NCBI RefSeq assembly: GCF_009760925.1
Contig: NZ_VRLV01000018.1
Coordinates: 62,001-126,000, forward strand
Length of the DNA: 64,000 bases
Reading direction: 5' to 3'
Origin: Nonomuraea typhae
GTDB lineage: Bacteria > Actinomycetota > Actinomycetes > Streptosporangiales > Streptosporangiaceae
Part shown: piece by piece, positions 7,555 to 16,440 of the stretch
Numbering within the stretch: position 1 is the stretch's first letter
Layout: each line of letters begins with the position of its first letter
The notes under the pieces: model-generated
The model's input: the letters and a program-made list of their open reading frames with translations, nothing else
What the model was told of the DNA's origin: nothing
The model's database searches: none
Translations under genes and position numbers: made by a program

Positions 7555-8670
7555 CTATCGGAGCTCCGCGTCCGGGTGAGGTTGGCTCTGCAGGCGATGG
7601 CGAAGTTCGGTCTCCTGCGCCGTCGGCGCCTGGCCCGGGCGCCGGATGCGGGCTGGGCGGGGTCGGGGGAGGTCTTCGCCTTGCAGGACGGCGAAGTCGG
7701 CGTGGGCCGCCTCGACGGCTTCGGGGTAGGCCTGTGTCTTCTCGTACTCGGCCAGGGCCCGGTAGATGCTGGCCGGGGACGGGTTTTCGCCCTTGCGCCT
7801 CCCGGTCGGGATGATCAGGTCCTTGCGGATGTCTTCAACGCGTTCCCCAGCCGCCTTGCGGCGCAGCACGGTGTGCAGCATGTCGTCGGTGATCACCACA
7901 GGGCGGCCGCCGTGCTTGCCTTTGCGGGCGGCGGCGTCCAGGCCTTCCAGGGTGGACTCGCGGATGGCCTCGCGTTCGGTCTCGGCCATGGCGGCGAAGA
8001 ACGCGAACAGCATCCGGCCCGGTCCGGACGGATCGTAGATGCCGGCCAGCGGCCCGGCGAGCATTTCCAGGACCAGGCCGTGTGCGGTCAGGTGGTCGGC
8101 CAGTGCGGTGAGTTCGGCGGCGTCGCGGCCCAGCCGCTTCATCTCATACACGCTCAGGATGACCCGGCAGTGCGGGGCGTGCGCCTTGATCTGCCGGGCC
8201 AGCGCGAGCGCCGCCTCGAACTGGGGACGCACCTTCACCCGGGTCGAGATCTTCTCGGAGAAGATTTTCTCGTGACCGATCCCGTGCGCGGCCAGCGCGT
8301 CCAGCTGCGACTGCAGTTCCTGGGTGAGCGCGGAGCAGCGGGCGTAGCCGATCCGGATGTCGGCTGAGGGCCCATCGTCATTGAGCGGGGCGGGCGGTGG
8401 CGTGCCGGGACGCCACGGCTGGCCCGGGTTCCGGTCGGCCGGGGTAATCACCCGCAGCAGCTTGGCCAGCCGGGGCACCTTGGTGAAGCGGCCGGTGTGG
8501 TAGCTGTTGGCCACGGCGCCCGACCGTGCGCGGCATGGCGAACCGGGCGCGACGGTGCATCGCGGGCACGGGTGACGCTCGATCTCATCGGCGTCACGGG
8601 TGTGTTTCTCGCCAATGACCGACATCGGGGCAGATTCGGCGTTTTCTCGGGATTCTGCGGCGTCGGCCAT
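7555..8670 (-). CDS. Serine recombinase (resolvase) with N-terminal zinc finger
   Basis: A 371-residue serine recombinase of the Tn3 resolvase/invertase class. Residues 35-58 form a C-x2-C...C...H finger (CPRC, then SPCRARS and YHTGR), common in actinomycete resolvases. The resolvase domain starts at RIGYARCSALTQELQSQ with nucleophile Ser113; YEMKRLGRDAAEL, GRMLFAFFAAMAETERE and the C-terminal HGGRPVVITDDMLHTVLRR (HTH) follow. ATG 8670 is preferred; the frame is open to 8907, but a degenerate copy at 51.6 kb shows that the conserved DNA upstream of 8670 is non-coding and res-like. It should resolve cointegrates of the surrounding element. Confidence 0.9.
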   Translation of the reverse strand: MADAAESRENAESAPMSVIGEKHTRDADEIERHPCPRCTVAPGSPCRARSGAVANSYHTGRFTKVPRLAKLLRVITPADRNPGQPWRPGTPPPAPLNDDGPSADIRIGYARCSALTQELQSQLDALAAHGIGHEKIFSEKISTRVKVRPQFEAALALARQIKAHAPHCRVILSVYEMKRLGRDAAELTALADHLTAHGLVLEMLAGPLAGIYDPSGPGRMLFAFFAAMAETEREAIRESTLEGLDAAARKGKHGGRPVVITDDMLHTVLRRKAAGERVEDIRKDLIIPTGRRKGENPSPASIYRALAEYEKTQAYPEAVEAAHADFAVLQGEDLPRPRPARIRRPGQAPTAQETELRHRLQSQPHPDAELR

Positions 8671-8689
8671 GCCCCAGATGGTCTCACAG

Positions 8690-8830
8690 ACATTTCCCAG
8701 AAACCGGCGATCCGCCGACTTGCATGAGAACGAGTTCTGAGAAGAAATCGGCCTCTCTGGCGGTCGGAACGGCCTTGCGGAGCCGTCTGGTGATCTTCTC
8801 TGGGAATCGAGCGTTTCTGAGAGCATCTTT
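8690..8830. other. Candidate res site of the serine recombinase
   Basis: The DNA between the resolvase start and the divergent TetR gene holds several related dyads: TCTCACAG...CCCAGA (8692-8701), TGAGAAC-GA-GTTCTGAGAA (8724-8743) and TTCTCTGGGAAT...TTTCTGAGAG (8795-8822). Three imperfect dyads beside a resolvase start is the layout of a res site. The first two are repeated at 51.54-51.61 kb on the other strand. Confidence 0.5.
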
Positions 8831-8882
8831 GGATGCGGACAGTGAAATGCCGACCGGATAGCCGAGGTTGACTGGACCGTAG

Positions 8883-8898
8883 TCAAGCAGGTGCTTGA
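8883..8898. promoter_or_regulatory. Operator dyad for the TetR regulator
   Basis: A perfect inverted repeat, TCAAGCA-GG-TGCTTGA, lies 34 bp upstream of the TetR start, and a further TGCTTGA half-site sits at 8926-8932 just before the ATG. A TTGACA at 8895-8900 overlaps the dyad and could be a -35 box, so binding would block transcription. Confidence 0.55.
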
Positions 8899-8931
8899 CA
8901 ACCTCACTCAATCTTACCCATCATCTGCTTG

Positions 8932-9555
8932 ATGGATAACGAAAGGCAACCGGCTCGCCAGCGACTCAAGGCCGACGAGCGGCGGCGGCAGATCATGGAA
9001 ACCGCCTTCGATATGCTCGCGGACAAAGGTTTCGAAGGCTTGCGGACCCGCGACGTCGCCGAACGCGCGGGGATCAACAGTGCGACGCTGCACCACTACT
9101 TCCCCACGAAAGAGGCGCTGATCGAGGGGATCGCGGCCCACGTGGAGCAGCTCTACATGCGGGACCGCGCACCCGAGCGGGACGCGGACGAGACCACGCC
9201 GACTGCACTGGGCAGGCTACGACAGGAGTTCGCCGACGTCGCCTACATCTGGCGGGAGCACCCGCGGACCTGGGCGGTCTCGCGGGAGTTCATGCTTCGT
9301 GCGCCGCGCGACCCGGCGGTGGCGAAGGTCATCGGGCAGCTGAACGAGCGGTGGCGCGCCGGCGTCGAACGCCTTCTCGCTGAGGGGCGGGACGCGGGCG
9401 TGTTCCGCGCCGATCTCGACCCCGCCGCAGCCGCCGTTGCCGTGGTGGGCGCCTTGTGGGGCTCGATCATGCTCACACAACCCACCCGAGCCCAGTTCGA
9501 TGCCGTCTGCCACGAGATCGAGACATGGCTTCTCGGAGAGGAACAGCAGAGATGA
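8932..9555 (+). CDS. TetR-family transcriptional regulator
   Basis: A 207-residue repressor. The N-terminal HTH is RRRQIMETAFDMLADKGFEG, RTRDVAERAGINSATLHHYF and PTKEALIEGIA; the rest is the ligand-binding helical domain. ATG 8932 is chosen over the TTG one codon upstream. The stop overlaps the start of the SDR gene (ATGA at 9552-9555), so the regulator heads a three-gene operon (TetR-SDR-ABM) that it probably represses through the dyad at 8883-8898. The operon sits between the resolvase and the Tn3 transposase, so it is cargo of the element. Confidence 0.9.
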   Translation: MDNERQPARQRLKADERRRQIMETAFDMLADKGFEGLRTRDVAERAGINSATLHHYFPTKEALIEGIAAHVEQLYMRDRAPERDADETTPTALGRLRQEFADVAYIWREHPRTWAVSREFMLRAPRDPAVAKVIGQLNERWRAGVERLLAEGRDAGVFRADLDPAAAAVAVVGALWGSIMLTQPTRAQFDAVCHEIETWLLGEEQQR

Positions 9556-10313
9556 CACCATCAATACTGGCCGACAAGGTCGCCATCATCACCGGAGCCA
9601 GTCGCGGCATCGGCGCACAGACAGCACAGCGATTCGCCCAGTGCGGCGCCAAGGTCGCCGTGAACTACCTGCGCAACCACACCGCCGCGGAAGCCGTGGT
9701 AGGCGCGATCGCAGATGCCGGCGGGGACGCGATCGCCGTGCCGGCCGACGTGCGTGACCCCGACGCCGCGGCGAGCATGGTCGCCGCAGTGACCAAGCAG
9801 TGGGGGCCGCCCGACACACTGGTTCTGAATGCGGACGCGGGCGGCTTCCGGCCAACCCCGGTCATGGGGCTCGACTTCGCTGCATACGAGTCACGGCTGG
9901 TGGACGAGATGAAGGCCGCGTTCACCCCGGTGAAAGCCGTGCTGCCGGGCATGCTCGACAAAGGACACGGCAGCATCCTCGCGATCAGCAGCGCCCTTTG
10001 CCGTGCCCCGGTTCCTGGCTTCTCGCTGCTGGCGGTCAGCAAGGGCGCGCTCGAAGCCTTCGTGCGCGCGCTTGCCGTGGAACTCGGCCCGCACGGTATT
10101 CGGGTCAACACCATCGAAGCCTCGATGATCCAGGACGAGAACAGCAGCGTCGTTGACGACGAGCAGCAGAAAGAACTACGCGAGTGGATCCCACTGCGCC
10201 GCCTCGGCCGACCAGACGACATCGCCGGCACCGCCACGCTGATCGCCTCCGACCTGGCCGGCTTCGTCAACGGCGCGTCCATCCCGGTCAACGGCGGCCA
10301 AGTCCTCTACTGA
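9552..10313 (+). CDS. SDR-family oxidoreductase lacking the catalytic tyrosine
   Basis: A 253-residue short-chain dehydrogenase/reductase. The NAD(P)-binding TGASRGIG is at residues 14-21, the NAG-like motif reads LNADAGG, the active-site Ser lies in ILAISSALC, and PG-like RVNTIEAS follows. In the YxxxK motif the Tyr is replaced: the sequence is LLAVSKGALEAF, with Leu four residues before Lys. Classical SDR chemistry needs that Tyr, so activity may be altered or lost. ATG 9552 overlaps the TetR stop, implying translational coupling; the ABM gene follows by 15 bp. Substrate unknown. Confidence 0.85.
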   Translation: MTPSILADKVAIITGASRGIGAQTAQRFAQCGAKVAVNYLRNHTAAEAVVGAIADAGGDAIAVPADVRDPDAAASMVAAVTKQWGPPDTLVLNADAGGFRPTPVMGLDFAAYESRLVDEMKAAFTPVKAVLPGMLDKGHGSILAISSALCRAPVPGFSLLAVSKGALEAFVRALAVELGPHGIRVNTIEASMIQDENSSVVDDEQQKELREWIPLRRLGRPDDIAGTATLIASDLAGFVNGASIPVNGGQVLY

Positions 10314-10328
10314 ACCCAGGAGCATCCC

Positions 10329-10667
10329 ATGACCGTGATCGAAAGCAACCAGGGCGTGATCACCCAGATCAACGTCTTCGACGTCGACCCGGACAAGGTC
10401 GACCTGCTCGTCGCCACCCTCCAAGAAGCGGCACGAACCGTCACCCACGTACCGGGCTGGATGTCGGCCAACCTCCACGTCTCCCTCGACCGCACCAAGG
10501 TCACGAACTACGCCCAATGCGCCAGCAAGGAGGCATGGGACGCCGTCATGGAGGTGGTCTACGCCAACGGCTTCATCGGCAAACTCACCGCCATCGCACG
10601 ACCCAACCCCTGTCTCTACAACGTCGTCTGGACACTCGACCACACCCAAGTGACAGCAGGCCCGTAG
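10329..10667 (+). CDS. ABM-family (antibiotic biosynthesis monooxygenase-like) protein
   Basis: A 112-residue ferredoxin-like alpha/beta barrel protein: VITQINVFDVDPDKVDLLVATLQEAA, VPGWMSANLHVSLDRTKVTNYAQ and ASKEAWDAVME match the ABM domain of small cofactor-free oxygenases and related stress proteins. ATG 10329 follows AGGAGC. It is the last gene of the TetR-SDR-ABM operon, a set often induced by quinones or other small toxic molecules in actinomycetes; the actual substrate cannot be read from the sequence. Confidence 0.8.
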   Translation: MTVIESNQGVITQINVFDVDPDKVDLLVATLQEAARTVTHVPGWMSANLHVSLDRTKVTNYAQCASKEAWDAVMEVVYANGFIGKLTAIARPNPCLYNVVWTLDHTQVTAGP

Positions 10668-10881
10668 CCAGCCGAGCTCTTCGGGCTCTGCACGGAGCTA
10701 GAGCACAGGCGGGACTTCCGACACGCGTGCAACCCGACCGTCATGAGCTGTACAACGGTGATCATGACTGGCGTGAGACTGGCACAATTCGCCACGTAAT
10801 TGGTCATGTCGATCATCTGGCCTGACCGCTGCTGATATCCGAGGGCGCCTTCACCGCGGCGTGCGGGGTGGGGGCGCCCTG

Positions 10882-13799
10882 GTGTGCCTGGAGGCCCCTA
10901 CGCCGGTCAGTTTCCTGTCCGCCGAGCAACGTAGCCGATACGGCGTCTTCAACGCCGTGCCCGACATCGCGCAACTGGGCGCCTTCTTCCACCTGGATGC
11001 CGCTGACCGGCGGCGGGCGATGGCCGCCAATGGGGCGCGTAACCAGCTCGGCTTCGCCGTCCAGCTTGGTACGGCCCGGTTCTTGAACTGCTTCCTGGCC
11101 GATCCGGAGGATGTGCCGGTGGTGGTGGTCGACTACGTCGCCGAGCAGCTCGGCCTGGACGCCTCCGTGTTGAAGGGGTACGGGGAGAAGGAGGCGCGCT
11201 GGGATCACCAGAAGCAGATCCGCCAGGCCTACGGCTTTGAGGTGTTCGAGGAGCACGCGTTCGCGCTGGCGTGCTGGATGCATCGGCGGGCCTGGTCGAA
11301 CAGCGAACGCCCGATCGTGCTGCTGGACCTTCTCACTCACCGCCTGGTGGAGTCGAAGATCTTGCTGCCTGGGGTCAGCACGGTGGAGCGGATGATTTCG
11401 GAGATCCGCGAGCGGGTCGCGCTGCGCCAGTACAAGATCCTCGCCGCCGCGCCCAGCCCGGGGCAGAAGAGCGCGCTGGAGGAGCTGGTCGCGGTGGCCG
11501 AGGGTCGGCGGGTCTCGGGGCTGGACCGGCTGCGCAAGAGCCCTACCGATGTGTCCGGCGCCGGGGTGGGCAAGGCGCTGGAGCGGCATGTGGAGCTGCG
11601 CGGCCTGGCCGCGGCGGCGTGGGATCTGTCGGCGGTGCCGGCCGGGAAGGTGGCGGCGCTGGCCCGATTCGCCAAGGCCGCCCGGGCCAGGGCGGTCGCG
11701 GACCTGGCCGGGGATCGGAAGCTGGCCACCCTGGTCGCCTTCGCCGCGGTGATGGAGCCGGTCTCGGCCGATGAGGCGATCGAGGTGTTCGATCTGGCGA
11801 CGGGTGACCTGCTGCGCACCTCGGCGCATCGGGCGGGCAAGGAACGGCTGCGCACGCTCAAGGACCTGGACACGGCCGCGATCGTGCTGCGCGAGGTGTG
11901 GCTGGCGATCCGGGACGTGACCGCCGACCCGGACGGCGATGTGCGGGCCGCGCTGGACGGCATGGACCTGCCGGCCATCCACGCCGCGGCCGAGGTCATC
12001 GGCGAGCTCGCGCAGGAGCCTGATGAGGATTTCCAGGACCAGCTGCTGCAGCGCTATGCCACCGTCCGCCGGTTTCTGTCCAAGCTGCTGAAGATCATCG
12101 ACTTTCACGCCGGGGCGGGTCTTCCCCAAGCGCGGCGAGAACGCCGGCAGGGTCAACACGGTGGCCACCGTCGAGCGGCTGCGTGAGTGCCTGCGCCGTC
12201 ATGAGGTGTTCGTGCCCGGCCTGCCCAAGTGGGGCGATCCCACCGCCGGGCTGCTGGCCGGACCGGCGTGGGAGCGGGCCCGCGCCAAGGTGTGCCGCGG
12301 CCTGGGCCTGTCGGCCGAACCTGGGACCGACACCGAGCGGTGGGCGCGCACCCTGGATTTCGCCTACAAGCAGCTGGCTGCGGGCCTGTCGGGTGAGGAG
12401 GGAGTGCGCAACGAGTGGTTGCGCATCGAGAAGTCCCCCGAGGGCAAGGAGCACCTGGTGCTGACCGGGCTGGAGGCGCTGGACGAGCCCGCCTCGCTGA
12501 CCGCGCTGCGCGCCGACGTCGAGGCCCGCATGCCCATCGTCGACCTGCCCGAGGAGCTGCTGGAGGTGCACTCGTGGACCGGCTGCCTGGACGCCTTCAC
12601 CCACGTGTCCGGCGAGGCACCCTCCCGGCGAAAGGACATGGTCAAGTCGATCGCCGCCGTTCTCGTCGCGCAGGCCATGAACGTCGGGATGCGGCCCATG
12701 GCCAGCGAGCACGAGCCCGCGCTCGCCCTGGACCGGCTGTTTTGGGCCGAGCAGAACTACTTCCGCGCCGCCACGCTGACCGCCGCCAACGCCGCCCTGG
12801 TCGACTACCACGCCACCCAGGAGATCGTGCAGATTTGGGGCGGCGGCGAACTGGCCTCGGCCGACGGGCTGCGCTTCGTCGTCCCGGTCAAGACCATCAA
12901 CGCCGGGCCGAACACCAAGTACTTCGGCAAGGGCAAAGGTGCACGCGCGTCACCTACTACAACTTCACCTCTGATCAGTTCACCGGCTTTCACGGCATCG
13001 TCATCCCGGGCACCCCAAGGACTGGTACTACATCCTGGAAGGCCTGCTGGAACAGGAGACCTCGCTGCGGCCCACCGAGATCGTCTCCGACACCGCCGGC
13101 TCCTCCGAGCTGGCCTTCGGCGTCTTCCGGCTGCTGGGCTGGCAGTTCTCCCCGCGCCTGGCCGACGTCGGCAGCGCCACCCTGTAACGGGCCGATCCGG
13201 CCGCCTTCTACGGCCGCCTCAACACGATGATCAAAACCCGGGTGAACATCGGCCTCATCAACGACCACTGGGACGACCTGCTGCGCGTGGCCGGCTCCCT
13301 GCACACCGGCAAGGTGCGCCCGGCCGAGCTGTTTCGCTACCTGACCGGCGGCGGCACCCCCACCCCGATCGGCCGCGCGCTGATGGAGCTGGGCAAGCTG
13401 GATCGCTCCACCTATCTGGCCTCCTACTTCAACGACGAGCTGCTGCGCCGCCGGGTCAACACCCAGCTGAACCGGCAAGAGGCCCGCCACACCCTGGCCC
13501 GCAAGATCTTCCATGGGCAGAAGGGCGAACTACGGCAGAAGTACAAGGAAGGCCAGGAAGATCAACTAGGAGCTCTGGGGTTGATGACCAATGTCTGCAT
13601 TTTGTGGAACACCGTCTACACGGCCCGGGCGCTGAAGCAGATCCGCGCCGAGGGCAAGAAGATCGCCACCGCCGACATCGCCCGCCTGTCCCCGCTCGGG
13701 TTTGAGTGGCTGAACTTCCTGGGCCGCTACAACTTCTCCCTGCCCGAGACCGTCCGCGAGGGCAACTTCCTGCCGCTGCGCACCCCTGGCCAGCAGTAG
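10882..13799 (+). pseudogene. Tn3-family transposase, multiple frameshifts
   Basis: Remains of a transposase of about 970 residues. The N-terminal part (from GTG 10882; PVSFLSAEQRSRYGVF, ANGARNQLGFAVQLGTARF) is intact to LSKLLKIIDFHAG near 12115. There, DNA is missing and the frame changes to FPKRGENAGRVN...ECLRRHEVFVPG...KWGDPTAGLL. It continues through LLEVHSWTGCLDAFTHVS and ADGLRFVVPVKTINAGPNTKYFGKG, shifts again near 12945 and 13012, and has a TAA at 13184 where Trp is expected. The C-terminus LINDHWDDLLRVAGSLHTG...LNRQEARHTLARKIFHGQKG...NFLPLRTPGQQ is readable. It cannot make a full enzyme. It is the core of the 7.1-19.3 kb region, and a nearly identical DNA fragment exists at 58.9 kb. 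Confidence 0.9.
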
Positions 13800-13900
13800 C
13801 TGCCCGGTTCAGGCCGCCGGTTCCGGCAGAGCCCTCCGCCAGGGCGCAGCGGGCCGGATGTCGATCCCGACAGGGCGCGCGGTCCCGCGCACGTTGTCGG

Positions 13901-15364
13901 TCAGGTGGTTGCCGGTGCGTCGTCGGTGCGGACGGCGCTGGGGGTGTCGGCCCACAGGATCTGCCGGTCGGGGCCGTATTCGGGCCAGGTGAGTTTGCCG
14001 GCGACGGTGAAGTCGCTCCAGATGCGGTACAGCTCGCCGGCGAGGGCGTGGGGTGGGTTGGGGCCGGCCATGCCGTCGGGGCCGGTGACGGTGGGCAGGG
14101 TGTCGAAGACGAACGGCAGGATGAGGCTGTGGCAGGCGCCCAGGCGTCCGTCCAGGGCGGGAGATGGCCACCCGAACTCGAAGAGGTGGGTGGGGCCGGT
14201 GTGCGCGGCGGCCAGGCGGCGGGTGGGCAGACGGAAGATCAGGTCGGTCATCGCTGCGGTCAGCACGTGCCCGGCGATGTTCCCGTCGCGGCCGAGCCCG
14301 TAGCCGTCCAGGATCTGGGCGGCGTCGGGGTGGGTTGCGGACAGGGTGGCGACGGCCTGGGCGTCGTCGGTGGAGTCGTAGATCCCTGCGGGGATCATGG
14401 TCAGGTTGACCTCCTGGCGGGCGGTGCCGGCCAGCAGGGCGACCTCGCTTCCCGCCCCGGCGGCGATGGCGGCCGCGGGCGGGCCGGGCAATACCTCGTC
14501 GCCGTAGACCGGGGTGTAGGGCAGGAACCCGCAGAACGGATCCAGGCCGTTCTCATCGCGCAGATCCAGGCCCCAGGCGGCGCCCTGGACGGCGATGAGT
14601 TCTTCGCTGGTTTTGGCGGCGAACGCCGCCGCGGTCGCCGGGACTCCGAGCGCGGCGGCGAGCCCGGCGGTGAGGGTGCGAGCCAGTGCCGAGGGCCGGA
14701 CCATCTCCGGGTGACCGCTGGCCACGATCGCCCGCTGGAACAGGCCCCGGGCCAGGGGGGAGGCGAGCAGGCAGGCGATGCTCGCGCCGCCGGCCGACTC
14801 GCCGAACACGGTGACCTGGCCCGGGTCGCCGCCGAAGGCCGCGATGTTGTCGGCGACCCAGCCCAAGGCGGCGATCTGATCGCGCAGCCCGCGGTTGCTC
14901 GCGGCGCCGTCCAGGTGCAAGAACCCCTCGATGCCCAGCCGGTAGTTGATGCTCACCAGCACGATCCACGACCGGGCGAAGGCGGTCCCGTCGCAGGCGG
15001 GGACCAGGCCGGCGCCGGTGACGTAGCCGCCGCCGTGGATGAACACCAGCACCGGCAGTCCCGAGCCGCCCGGATCGGGCGTCCAGACGTTGACCGTCAG
15101 GTACTCCTCGCCCTTGCGCCAGCCCTGCCCGGTCATCCCGGCCAGGTCCAGGCCGGGCAGCGGCGGGTTGGTCGCCTGCGGGGCGGTCGGACCCTGCCTG
15201 CTCGCCTCCCGCACGCCGTCCCACGCCTTCACCGGCGACGGGGCGGCGAACCGCAACGCCCCCACCGGAGCCGCCGCGTACGGGATGCCCAGGAACCGGG
15301 CGACCCCGTCCGTCATCCCCCCGCGCACACGCCCGGCCGTCGTCGCCACCACAGGATTCGCCAT
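13901..15364 (-). CDS. Type B carboxylesterase
   Basis: A 487-residue alpha/beta hydrolase of the carboxylesterase type B family, cleaving carboxyl esters. Oxyanion loop VFIHGGGYVTG, nucleophile elbow VFGESAGGASIACLL, and the His region LGACHSLILPFVFDT are visible; it starts MANPVVATTAGRVRGG as the family does. ATG 15364 is supported by GGGGGTAGAG upstream; the frame is open to 15430. No signal peptide is evident, so a cytoplasmic enzyme is expected. It lies between the transposase and the recombinase genes on the opposite strand and is probably cargo. Substrate unknown. Confidence 0.92.
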   Translation of the reverse strand: MANPVVATTAGRVRGGMTDGVARFLGIPYAAAPVGALRFAAPSPVKAWDGVREASRQGPTAPQATNPPLPGLDLAGMTGQGWRKGEEYLTVNVWTPDPGGSGLPVLVFIHGGGYVTGAGLVPACDGTAFARSWIVLVSINYRLGIEGFLHLDGAASNRGLRDQIAALGWVADNIAAFGGDPGQVTVFGESAGGASIACLLASPLARGLFQRAIVASGHPEMVRPSALARTLTAGLAAALGVPATAAAFAAKTSEELIAVQGAAWGLDLRDENGLDPFCGFLPYTPVYGDEVLPGPPAAAIAAGAGSEVALLAGTARQEVNLTMIPAGIYDSTDDAQAVATLSATHPDAAQILDGYGLGRDGNIAGHVLTAAMTDLIFRLPTRRLAAAHTGPTHLFEFGWPSPALDGRLGACHSLILPFVFDTLPTVTGPDGMAGPNPPHALAGELYRIWSDFTVAGKLTWPEYGPDRQILWADTPSAVRTDDAPATT

Positions 15365-15633
15365 GATCTCTACCCCCGATGAAACATCCACTCCGGCGAC
15401 CGCGCCACCTTCGGCCCGGCGCCGCTTCACAGAGCCCGCCCGCGACAGACCACCCCCTCCATTCCGGAGGTCAGGGTCGATCCCCGCACGACGTGCTCAC
15501 CCACGCTAGGCACCCTTGCGGAACCTGTGATTCCTCAATGTTCCTTTGGCGTCTCAATTTCCTCCTGGTTATCCCGGGGATGTGCACCGGCTCCAGCGCG
15601 GCGGCGACCTCCGCCTCGGATGAAATCGCGACG

Positions 15634-16170
15634 TCAGATATTGGAATGCCTGGTGGGGCATTGGCTGACGTCAGCGGCGTAGGTGGCCCAGTCGCCTGCG
15701 AGGTGGCGCTGCCAGGAGACAGCAACGTCGATGTGCCAGCCGAGGGTTCGGGCGAGGACCGCGGTGGGGATCTCGGTGGCGAGTTGGAAGAGCGCGGTGT
15801 TGCGGTCTTGGCTGGGCCGGATGCCGAGGTGGCGGAGCACGTGAGGGGAGATGCCGGCGTCGGCATGGGCGTCCTCGCCGACCCTCCTGCACGATCTCCC
15901 GGATACGCGGCGCGCTCAGCCGTACACCCCGCCGCCCGACGAACAACGCCTTCCCGCTGTCGGCGGCGACGTCGCCGCGTACGGTCAGCGCGGTCAGCGC
16001 GGTCCGGGCGTCGGCGTGCAGACCGGCCACCACTCGATAGGCGTCACCCTTGCCCGAGCCGACGACGGCCTTTCCCAGGCGGGCCGAGATCGCGACGTCG
16101 TCGAGATCGAGGGCGGCCGGCTCCGACACCGGCAGCCCGGAGAACAGCAGCGTGAAGCAGATCGCCCGAT
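15634..16170 (-). pseudogene. Tyrosine recombinase remnant
   Basis: Reading from about 16170: DRAICFTLLFSGLPVSEPAA, LDLDDVAISARLGKAVV and GDAYRVVAGLHADARTALTA, then FVGRRGVRLSAPRIREIVQE, which is the middle of a Tn3-associated tyrosine recombinase. Near 15885 the frame breaks and continues as HVLRHLGIRPSQDRNTALFQ and WQRHLAGDWATYAADVS, an ending typical of a different actinomycete integrase type. The usual C-terminal H...Y motif is not present. It is either frameshifted or a mosaic of two integrases. Confidence 0.65.
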
Positions 16171-16339
16171 CAGTTGCCCGCCCTTACCGCGCCATACCGC
16201 TGTTCGGCGAGGACGCCGGCCACCGCTGGATCGACCTGGCCGATGCGTACGACAGCGACTTGACCCCCGAGTCGGTCCTGACCCTCCACGTCTGGTTCTG
16301 GCACACCACCGGGGAACGGCAGCGGGGCCCGTTCGCGCG
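16171..16339 (+). other. Unassigned coding-like fragment
   Basis: A plus-strand frame reads RPYRAIPLFGEDAGHRWIDL, ADAYDSDLTPESVLTLHVWF and WHTTGERQRGPFA, which looks like genuine protein sequence. It has no start of its own and runs into the recombinase sites at 16340. I do not recognise the family. It may be the tail of a gene truncated when the integrase remnant was laid down. Confidence 0.3.
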
Positions 16340-16440
16340 AACTTCTGAGAACAGCGTGTTCCCGGAAATAGAATCCCGGTGTGACTTCCGAGAATCCGAC
16401 TTCGGCCGGGTCACAACCTCCGCCACCAACTTCCGAGAAT
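16340..16440. other. Probable resolution site of the second tyrosine recombinase
   Basis: An imperfect dyad, AACTTCTGAGAAC (16340-16352) and GTTCCCGGAAATA (16358-16370), is followed by two exact direct copies of ACTTCCGAGAAT at 16384-16395 and 16429-16440. A core dyad plus two direct accessory sites directly at the recombinase start is a TnpI-type layout. The two direct copies lie inside the annotated coding start and encode the repeated TSEN motif, so translation may really begin further in. Confidence 0.55.

Noticed and set aside
10813..12168. A 451-codon minus-strand frame over the Tn3 transposase
   Set aside because: It has no recognisable domain; the plus strand encodes the conserved transposase N-terminus.
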